Part shown: piece after piece, positions 57,934 to 64,000 of the stretch
Layout of the letters: each line of letters starts with the position of its first letter
Position numbering within the stretch: position 1 is the stretch's first letter
From: Ignavibacteriales bacterium
Lineage (GTDB): Bacteria > Bacteroidota > Ignavibacteria > Ignavibacteriales > Ignavibacteriaceae
NCBI GenBank assembly: GCA_015709675.1
Contig: CP054182.1
Span: 909,448-973,447, forward strand
Direction of reading: 5' to 3'
DNA length: 64,000 nt
Position numbers and translations under genes: made by a program
Notes under the pieces: generated by a model
The model's input: only the letters and a program-made list of their open reading frames with translations
Databases searched by the model: none
Told to the model about the DNA's origin: nothing

Positions 57934-58541
57934 ATATATATGATAAGCTTGATTTTGCAAAGGGAAACGGACTGATTGCGGCAATGGTTATTGACCACGA
58001 AACTAAATCACCCCTGATGCTGGGATATATCAGCCGGGAATCGCTTGAGAAAACTTTTGAAAGCGGCAGAGTAACTTTTTTCAGCAGAAGCCGTAAGGAG
58101 CTATGGCTGAAGGGAGAGACCTCGGGTAACTATCTCAGTTTTGTGTCAGTTCATCCCGACTGTGACGGCGATGCGGTGGTGATCTATGCCAGACCCGCCG
58201 GACCGGTCTGCCATACGGGTTCTTATTCCTGCTTTGAGGGCACTGAAACATCAGCGCAGGGAGAGTCATTCTTATATACGCTAGAGAAGATTATCGGTAA
58301 ACGGAAAGAAGAGCTGCCGGAAAATTCTTATAAAGCAAAGTTATTCGGAAAAGGAATTCCCCGCATTGCGCAGAAGACCGGTGAAGAGGCAGTGGAAACC
58401 GTCATCGCGGCAATGAAACAGGACAGGGAAGAACTGATATCAGAAGCTTCTGATTTGCTGTATCATTTAACGGTACTGCTGACCGCTTCCGGAGTCTCGC
58501 TTGCTGATGTTGAGAGTAAACTGCGGGAGAGGCACCGATGA
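57930..58541 (+). CDS. hisI: Bifunctional PRA-CH/PRA-PH
   Basis: 203 residues, a HisIE fusion. The N-terminal cyclohydrolase (to about residue 110) has TFFSRSRKELWLKGETSGNYL and HPDCDGDAVVIYARPAGPVCHTG with the Zn/Mg Cys and His residues. The C-terminal pyrophosphohydrolase (about 112-203) has GKGIPRIAQKTGEEAVETVIA and SDLLYHLTVLL. Last gene of the operon; no clear terminator directly follows. Confidence 0.95.
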   Translation: MNIYDKLDFAKGNGLIAAMVIDHETKSPLMLGYISRESLEKTFESGRVTFFSRSRKELWLKGETSGNYLSFVSVHPDCDGDAVVIYARPAGPVCHTGSYSCFEGTETSAQGESFLYTLEKIIGKRKEELPENSYKAKLFGKGIPRIAQKTGEEAVETVIAAMKQDREELISEASDLLYHLTVLLTASGVSLADVESKLRERHR

Positions 58542-58615
58542 TCACGGATTAAACGGTTTATGCGATTACGCTGATTCTGTTTTGCTACGAATATCACGAA
58601 TAGACACTAACTACT

Positions 58616-59005
58616 CTACTTCAGCCGTTCGAGTTTGCCTTTTCGTTTGACGATGTTTTTGTAATCCCACTGGATTTCTCTCGACTTTTTGAGCCAGCGT
58701 TTTAGTTCGGTTACCTTCACCTCGTCAACTGAAGTATATCGTATTTCGGCTGCCTTGAATGAACCCTCGTTTACTAGTTTTTCTTCCTCAAAAGACTGTC
58801 CGCTCCAGAAAAGGAGCCGCACACTGTCTTTTAATTTACTGTAACCCACAACTGGATTTCCGTCCAGAAACCAGACCGGGTGAGCATGCCAGATTTTATT
58901 TTCAGCTTCTTTGAGGATGCTGTTTATGGTCTCTGCCAGTTTGTCGCAGATAGCTTTATCCGCCTCGGTTTGTTTATTGTTGTATGCTGCTATGTCTGCT
59001 TTCAT
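58616..59005 (-). CDS. DUF1801 domain protein
   Basis: 129 residues. ENKIWHAHPVWFLDGNPVVGYSKLKDSVRLLFWSGQSF is the DUF1801 core. Members include the proposed iron chaperone Fra/YdhG group, but the function of this branch is unknown. Soluble. It is convergent with the his operon. Confidence 0.85.
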   Translation of the reverse strand: MKADIAAYNNKQTEADKAICDKLAETINSILKEAENKIWHAHPVWFLDGNPVVGYSKLKDSVRLLFWSGQSFEEEKLVNEGSFKAAEIRYTSVDEVKVTELKRWLKKSREIQWDYKNIVKRKGKLERLK

Positions 59006-59156
59006 AGGTTTTCTTTCTATTTAAGTTTGATTTACATTAGTGGTGCAAGGCGATAATATTTGTTAAATTATTTATATTATAACGCAAAGACAATTTTCAC
59101 GAAGATTAATCACGCTTGCAAGGTTATAGAACTTGATCTATCCGTTAAAGTTTGTA

Positions 59157-60107
59157 CTATGTAGGAGGGATTTCGAAATGGAATTCGTATGTATCTTTGA
59201 ATACGGGAGATATCTTTTCCCAGATAATCTTATTTTCGACTCTTGTGAACTGTACTGGTTCCGGATATGTGGTCATCCCAACTCGATGAAGAATGTAGAA
59301 TGATTTTATGTCTGACTTACAAAAATCGAATTCAATGTGTAACAAATTTGTAGGTGACTGGATAGAGTAATCCCAAACATTTTTTCCAATTGAAAAGGTT
59401 CTCTCTATTAAATACTCAATCTTATAACTGAATAATTCTCCAGCGTTTATTGGTGTTTTGGGTAATATTTTCCATTTTTCTGAATATGAAGTGGTTTTTT
59501 CCCTTTCAATCTCAACTCCTGTGGACGAAACACGTGAAATAATCCCATCACAATCAATAGAACGATCAATATGGTCAATGTTCATTAGTGCCTTAATTGA
59601 GTGATACTCGGTAAATTTGGCATCTGCCAATTGCTTCCCACTTATTTCAACAAAATAGTCCAATCTTAAAATTTCGCATTTCTGGTGAAAAGTTTCATTA
59701 GTATAGGGAGGTTTTCTTGTTACTTTTTTCAAACTCAATATTAGTTCCGTTATCCCATCTGGGTCACCATTATACCAGTCAATATATTTGTAATCGCGTA
59801 GAAATTCATGAATCTCGCAGGGAGATAACAAGATGGGAATTATTATAAAATCAGGTTCTCTTATTCGTTTATTTAGGGCAATTCTAAGTTCCTCTCTGAC
59901 CCAATTCGAACCTATTGAGTTGTCTGACAAAATAACTGCGAACGCATTGACTGTCGAAATACCTATGCTAATCTTATCAGTGATTGATTCTCCAGCGAAA
60001 ATTTCCCATTTATCAAGCCAAACATCAATGCCTTGTCCTAATAATTTATTTGAAATCTCATGAGCAATTTTTTTGTCCTTTTTATTATAACTCAGAAATA
60101 CTTTCAT
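59157..60107 (-). CDS. TIR-domain protein with unknown C-terminal domain
   Basis: 316 residues. The first ~130 form a TIR domain: KVFLSYNKKDKKIAHEISNKL, GIDVWLDKWEIFAGESI (conserved D-x-W) and LSDNSIGSNWVREELRIAL, where the Glu after the SxxSxW motif matches the catalytic Glu of NADase TIRs. The C-terminal ~180 residues appear beta-rich and match no family I recognise. TIR effectors are usually paired with a sensor or the sensor is the other domain; here the C-terminus is the candidate sensor. The gene lies in AT-rich DNA without a neighbour on its strand, typical of a transferred defence gene. Confidence 0.85.
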   Translation of the reverse strand: MKVFLSYNKKDKKIAHEISNKLLGQGIDVWLDKWEIFAGESITDKISIGISTVNAFAVILSDNSIGSNWVREELRIALNKRIREPDFIIIPILLSPCEIHEFLRDYKYIDWYNGDPDGITELILSLKKVTRKPPYTNETFHQKCEILRLDYFVEISGKQLADAKFTEYHSIKALMNIDHIDRSIDCDGIISRVSSTGVEIEREKTTSYSEKWKILPKTPINAGELFSYKIEYLIERTFSIGKNVWDYSIQSPTNLLHIEFDFCKSDIKSFYILHRVGMTTYPEPVQFTRVENKIIWEKISPVFKDTYEFHFEIPPT

Positions 60108-60464
60108 ATAAAATCCAGATGTGTTATAATTATCAAAATATTTTAATTTAATTGGAAAAATTCAAGAACATTTTTGGATGTATAAAGCTAGAAGGGATAG
60201 ATTAATATAATCCATAGCACGTCTTGATTGTCTGAGCGGTTTAATAGATTGCATATTCATGAATAGTATAAAATTTTTATCTTGATTAATTCATGAAGAT
60301 TACCTAGAGACTCAGGTTTGAATAATAAAATTTCCTTTCGAACATATGCCAGTATAAATATTCTCGCAAAACAGAAATTTAATTGACTAATAAATTAACA
60401 CCACAATCGCATTATCCAAATAAATCAGAATATAAAGTAGGGTGATTAAATACTTATATTAGAT
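60108..60464. other. AT-rich intergenic region
   Basis: About 357 bp, strongly AT-rich, no gene or clear repeat. It separates the TIR gene from the DUF4287 gene and may contain the TIR promoter. Confidence 0.6.
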
Positions 60465-61016
60465 TTACCCCGCACTGTCATAGGCCTTTTTGATCCATCC
60501 AAGAACCTCTTTGTCAATGTCGGCAGGGGATGTAATGTTTATTTTATGGGAGCACATCGAGTTTGGTTTTTCAGCCAGAAGCCGTGAGGTGGGTTCGGCG
60601 CCTTTAAGGTTAATGCCAATTTCAAAACGGGTTTTGGTTGCGGGGTTGAGTATAGCAAACTGCTTTTTGCGGCGCAGACTTACGTAGGTATTCTTGGGTG
60701 CTATTTCAATATCCTTGCCGAAAGATTGAATTTCAGCCATCAGTTTCTCGTAGAGGGGTTTGAAGTGTTCCTTCCCCTGATACTGTTTTGTGATCAGGTC
60801 ATCCTGGTTTTCGGCTGACTCCGCATCAGAGCCTCGGCTTTTGTGGGCAATCAGGTTGGCAAAGCCGTGGGTGAGTCCGTGCTGCTCTTTTAGGAATTTG
60901 AGGACCTCGCCATGTTTGGCAAAGTTTTCCTTCTGCACAATGGCAATCCACTGTTCAAGCGATTTGCCTGTGTTCTTTTGCAGGTTTTCGATCATGGTAA
61001 GTGTGGCTTTATCCAT
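60465..61016 (-). CDS. DUF4287/DUF5655 protein
   Basis: About 183 residues from ATG 61016 (MDKATLTMIENLQKNTGKSLEQW); an upstream in-frame ATG at 61058 would add 14 residues. The N-terminal third (KSLEQWIAIVQKE, HGEVLKFLKEQHGLTHGFANLIAHKS) is DUF4287-like; the C-terminal part (IAPKNTYVSLRRKKQFAILNPATKTRFEIGINLKG) is DUF5655-like. Both domains are small cytosolic folds of unknown function, often found together. Confidence 0.85.
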   Translation of the reverse strand: MDKATLTMIENLQKNTGKSLEQWIAIVQKENFAKHGEVLKFLKEQHGLTHGFANLIAHKSRGSDAESAENQDDLITKQYQGKEHFKPLYEKLMAEIQSFGKDIEIAPKNTYVSLRRKKQFAILNPATKTRFEIGINLKGAEPTSRLLAEKPNSMCSHKINITSPADIDKEVLGWIKKAYDSAG

Positions 61017-61147
61017 CCTGGTGACCTTTCGTTTTATTTGTGCGAACTGAACTTTCAATTATCATCACAAATATAAAAATAAACTATTATGCGAAATCCG
61101 GGAAAAGTTCAGCCACGAATTTCGCGAATGACCGCTAATAAGAAACT

Positions 61148-61798
61148 CTAAAAATAAACACTTAAACCGAACAACAGCCGGGATTCAAAAATAGTATGCT
61201 CTTCGCTATAATTTAAAGTCCTAGCTAGGGTTTCCTCCTCAAATCGCTTTTCTGTGGTTTTTGATTTATTCCATAGTCCAAGAAGAATATACTCGCTATG
61301 CAAACCGATACTTTGAGTAACCTTCCACTCCGTCCCAATTATACCTCTCACTCCGGCACTATATGAAACTGATTCGGACTCACTGTATAACATTTGATAA
61401 AGAATCAGTGGCTGCCTTCCCGATTGATCGCTGAAATAAAAAGAGAGACCGGGTCCTATATAAAACAAAAGTTCATCAGTTTTAAAAGCAGTCCAAAGAT
61501 AATCAGCACCAGCATTAATAGACCACTGTGATGAATTAAGCTGAAATTCGTTTGGTGAATTATAATGAACAGAGTTATAATCTGAAAATTCATAGAACGG
61601 ATTTATAAAGAGTCTGATCTGGTCGGAATTCTCCAGAATTTTCTTCACGGCAATTTGCCCGTTATACTGAGTAAGTTTGAACTTGCTGCTTATTCCGAAA
61701 GAAAGTGCGTAATTAGGCGTATCAGCAGAATCTTGTGCGAATAACGGAACAGCACAAATAAAGAAAATGAGAAGTAATCTAAGCGATTTTGTAAACAT
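61148..61798 (-). CDS. Outer-membrane beta-barrel protein, paralogue A
   Basis: 216 residues from ATG 61798 (MFTKSLRLLLIFFICAVPLFAQ, a signal peptide). The frame stays open a further 46 codons upstream without a signal-like start; that extension is disfavoured. Mature protein: YALSFGISSKFKLTQYNGQIAVKKILENSDQIRLFINP, then alternating aromatic strands ending LLFGLSVYF with a terminal Phe, typical for BAM-inserted barrels. It shares F-G-I...NG-x-IAVKKI-x-x-NSDQ-x-RLFI with its neighbour. Function unknown. Confidence 0.8.
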   Translation of the reverse strand: MFTKSLRLLLIFFICAVPLFAQDSADTPNYALSFGISSKFKLTQYNGQIAVKKILENSDQIRLFINPFYEFSDYNSVHYNSPNEFQLNSSQWSINAGADYLWTAFKTDELLFYIGPGLSFYFSDQSGRQPLILYQMLYSESESVSYSAGVRGIIGTEWKVTQSIGLHSEYILLGLWNKSKTTEKRFEEETLARTLNYSEEHTIFESRLLFGLSVYF

Positions 61799-61963
61799 TT
61801 TATTCGGGTTATTTAAAAACAACTCAAATGTTATGCAGGTAAGGCGATGAGTAATTGCAGATAAAACCATGTGAGTGTTTAACAGAGCTAATTTAATGGC
61901 AAGAACTGTGCCTGCGCGGGCTTTGACCTTTAACATACGTGCTCCGGTTCAGTATTTATAAGT

Positions 61964-62608
61964 TTAAAAATATAAACTCAGTCCTAAGAGCACTGCTGAA
62001 GTAAGCATGGCAGAATTTTTGATAGATTCTGCAATTTGGTCTGGTGTAGTTGTTTGTGTTATTTTTTCATTGTACTTGTCAGAACCATAACTGAAATTAA
62101 CGATGTACTCACAATGAATACCAAATTCATCAGAAACCTTCCATTCAGTACCTAAAATTCCCCGCACTCTTCCCTGATGCAGAATTCGCTTGCTTTCAGA
62201 GTGTCTGTGACTGATATAATCTGGCGCAGCATCCTCAGTTAATGTTGTTTTATGGTAAAGATAAGCAAGACCGGCACCGGAATAGAGATGGACGGAAGTA
62301 TGAGATTTTACTACCCAGATGTAGTCGGCACCCACACTAATGGAATAATCAGTTCCCCCGTGAAATCGGTTGCTTGGCTGTGTGGAATATTCAGCATCGT
62401 TAATCTCAGCGTTTGGGCTTATAAACAAACGAAGCTGATCTGAATTCGCGAAAATTTTTTTAACGGCAATCTCACCGTTAAATTTGGTAAGCGTGAAATT
62501 CTCGCCAATCCCGAATGAAATTGCATATTTGGGAGTAAAAACAGAATCCTGTGGAAAGCCGGAGCCGGCAAAAAGTAAGAGAGCACAAAATAGGAACAGA
62601 GATTTCAT
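61964..62608 (-). CDS. Outer-membrane beta-barrel protein, paralogue B
   Basis: 214 residues. Signal peptide (LFLFCALLLFAGSGFPQ), then YAISFGIGENFTLTKFNGEIAVKKIFANSDQLRLFISP and beta strands to the final LLGLSLYF. Start ATG preceded by AGGAGG on the minus strand. Tandem paralogue of 61148-61798 and probably co-transcribed. Confidence 0.82.
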   Translation of the reverse strand: MKSLFLFCALLLFAGSGFPQDSVFTPKYAISFGIGENFTLTKFNGEIAVKKIFANSDQLRLFISPNAEINDAEYSTQPSNRFHGGTDYSISVGADYIWVVKSHTSVHLYSGAGLAYLYHKTTLTEDAAPDYISHRHSESKRILHQGRVRGILGTEWKVSDEFGIHCEYIVNFSYGSDKYNEKITQTTTPDQIAESIKNSAMLTSAVLLGLSLYF

Positions 62609-62847
62609 AAATCCTCCTGACGGTATAATACGGGACAGTTATTTGCCCAATTGTGTTTGAAAATTAGGCAGAATTTAATCTAATGTCAAGAGGGGGCAGT
62701 TACAACTTATGATAACGGATTAAACGGATTATGGGATTACGCGGATTGAATTGTGATAAATCTTGTGAACAGTAATAATTCAGCAATTTTGTCACAAATT
62801 TAACGAATGAACACGAATCATAATTACGGATTTATGGGATTCAAAAG
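62609..62847. other. Intergenic region before the repeat array
   Basis: No gene. It has the OM-protein upstream region, then an ACGGATT/ACGCGGATT block (62713-62745) and CACAAATTTAACGAATGAACACGAAT-type units (62793-62818). Confidence 0.7.
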
Positions 62848-63662
62848 TAGGGACAACTCGTGAGTTGTCCTATCGTCGAACAAGTTTTTCTGTACGGTGA
62901 TTTACATTTGCTTGGTTAGGACAGGTCGCGACCTGTCCCTACGGAAAACAATATAAAAGGAAAATTTGGTAGGGACAACTCGTGAGTTGTCCTATCGTCG
63001 AATAAGTTTTCTCTGTACGGTGGTTTGCGTTTACTTGGTTAGGACAGGTCGCAACCTGTCCCTACGGAAAACAATATCGAATCAAAAATTGGTAGGGACA
63101 GCTCGTGAGCTATCCTATCGTCGAATAAGTTTTTTCTGTGGGGTGAATTACATTTGCTTGGTTAGGACAGGTCGCAACCTGTCCCTACGGAAAACAATAT
63201 CAAATCAAAAATTGGCAGGGACAGCTCGTGAGCTGTCCTATCGTCGGATAAGTTTTTTCTGTGGGGTGAATTACATTTGCTTGGTTAGGACAGGTCGCGA
63301 CCTGTCCCTACGGAAAACAATATCGAATCAAAAATTGGTAGGGACAGCTCGTGAGCTATCCTATCGTCGGATAAGTTTTTTCTGTGGGGTGAATTACATT
63401 TGCTTGGTTAGGACAGGTCGCGACCTGTCCCTACGGAAAACAATATCAAATCAAAAATTTGTAGGGACAACTCGTGAGTTGTCCTATCGTCGAACAAGTT
63501 TTTTTGTGCTTGGTTAGGACAGGTCTCGACCTGTCCCTACGGAAAACAATATCAAATCAAAAATTGGTAGGGACAGCTCGTGAGTTGTCCTATCGTTGAA
63601 TAAGTTTTTCTGTAGGGCGAATTACATTTGCTTGGTTAGGACAGGCCGCGACCTGTCCCAAC
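62848..63662. repeat. Array of seven ~123-bp units with paired palindromes
   Basis: Units begin at 62848, 62970, 63093, 63216, 63339, 63462 and 63568; period 122-123 bp except unit 6 (106 bp, missing 17 bp). Each unit has GGACAACTC-GT-GAGTTGTCC (or the GGACAGCTC variant), a ~55-bp middle with TCGTCGAATAAG and TTTGCTTGGTTA, then the perfect 20-bp palindrome GGACAGGTCG/CGACCTGTCC and CCTACGGAAAACAATAT. Paired changes preserve hairpins in several units. Because 123 is a multiple of three, one frame stays open across the array, giving a false repetitive ORF. Confidence 0.97.
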
Positions 63663-63692
63663 ATTTGGGTGAGATGGCTCGTGACCCCGTCC

Positions 63693-64000
63693 TTACGCTT
63701 TTCTTGCTTTGACTGAAATAATCATTGCAACCGACACTAATATTATGGCGGCTCCGGTCAGGATTTCAAAACTGATTACTTCATCAGCCAGAAGCCAGCC
63801 GAGGAATATGGCCACAACGGGATTTACATAGGCATACGTTGCCGTTTTAGGGGGACCGGCTTTCTCGAGCAGCCATATATATGCTGTATATCCAATCAGC
63901 GAACCAAAAAGTATCAGGTAGATAAGAGATAAGAATGATTTCAGCGACACGGTTTCCGGATTAAACAAAAAAGCATCTCCGGTAATCAGAGAGAAGAGAG
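63693..64000 (-). CDS. EamA family (DMT) permease, 3' part only
   Basis: The gene runs off the right edge; the C-terminal ~102 residues are visible (frame open to 64000: LFSLITGDAF then LFNPETVSLKSF). At least three membrane helices: FLSLIYLILFGSLIGYTAYIWLL, ATYAYVNPVVAIFLGWLLADEVI and ILTGAAIILVSVAMIIS, typical of the second EamA repeat. Drug/metabolite exporter; substrate unknown. Confidence 0.9.
   Translation of the reverse strand, partial: LFSLITGDAFLFNPETVSLKSFLSLIYLILFGSLIGYTAYIWLLEKAGPPKTATYAYVNPVVAIFLGWLLADEVISFEILTGAAIILVSVAMIISVKARKA

Noticed and set aside
61799-61936. 46-codon N-terminal extension of outer-membrane paralogue A, or an attC-like recombination site
   Set aside because: The signal peptide begins at 61798; the extension would mask it. 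Inverted core sites of an attC could not be paired convincingly.
62966-63517. A 183-residue repetitive open frame across the 123-bp array
   Set aside because: The repeat period is a multiple of three, so one frame stays open by chance; the sequence is explained by palindromic units and has no start signal or protein-like conservation.
62848-63662. Possible CRISPR array
   Set aside because: The inter-palindrome sequences are nearly identical from unit to unit and units are ~123 bp; there are no unique spacers and no cas genes.

Overview
The window looks like chromosomal DNA of an uncultured member of the Ignavibacteria (Bacteroidota/Chlorobi side). Six large secreted proteins end in the type IX secretion (T9SS) type A sorting domain with the Q-N-Y/F-P-N-P-F-N core typical of that group. 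The best promoter (in front of the tRNA) fits the Bacteroidota TTG-N20-TAnnTTTG pattern, and gene starts mostly lack strong Shine-Dalgarno sequences. No T9SS machinery, rRNA or ribosomal gene is present, so the assignment rests on these features.

Layout. 1-4.1 kb: T9SS ectoprotein, small membrane protein, NRDE/TANGO2-like protein, receiver-histidine kinase. 4.1-8.9 kb: tRNA-Arg(CCT) carrying a 4.7 kb integrated element (tyrosine recombinase, excisionase-like HTH, rolling-circle-type Rep, two unknown proteins, one overlooked 32-residue ORF) bounded by 38-bp att repeats. 9.2-25 kb: secretome block with a nine-heme T9SS cytochrome, STAS-kinase fusion, lipoprotein, S9 peptidase, an ectoprotein that seems to start at AUA, and two tandem sialidase-like T9SS paralogues. 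25-37.6 kb: GNAT, YceH, a Tes-like radical SAM protein, TrmO, two divergent M14 peptidases, amidohydrolase, MATE, VOC and two SRPBCC proteins. 37.7-40.3 kb: orphan MNT nucleotidyltransferase, HNH endonuclease and a methyltransferase-HIT fusion (possible defence or repair pair). 40.8-51.3 kb: dipeptidase, TetR-epimerase-metallohydrolase operon, glutaminase, PdxB, serine hydrolase, AbgT transporter, and a VapBC-like pair whose toxin is cut by a nonsense codon. 51.6-58.5 kb: complete hisGDCBHAF-IE operon preceded by a leader peptide with nine His codons and an attenuator hairpin. 58.6-64 kb: DUF1801, TIR effector in AT-rich DNA, DUF4287/DUF5655 protein, two paralogous outer-membrane proteins, a 0.8 kb array of seven ~123-bp palindrome-bearing repeats, and a truncated EamA permease.

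The most striking global feature is repeat architecture. Heptanucleotide tandem repeats of varying sequence but strict 7-bp period abut or overlap the stop codon of at least eleven genes on both strands. Other dispersed families (GACAGAT/ATCTGTC hairpins, ACGGATT/GCGGATT repeats, GTTATTAATAT-hairpin modules, 28-bp palindromes) fill most long intergenic gaps. The likeliest new biology lies in the stop-codon-linked heptamers, the his attenuator with its atypical HisB, the HNH/MTase-HIT pair and the small tRNA-borne element.
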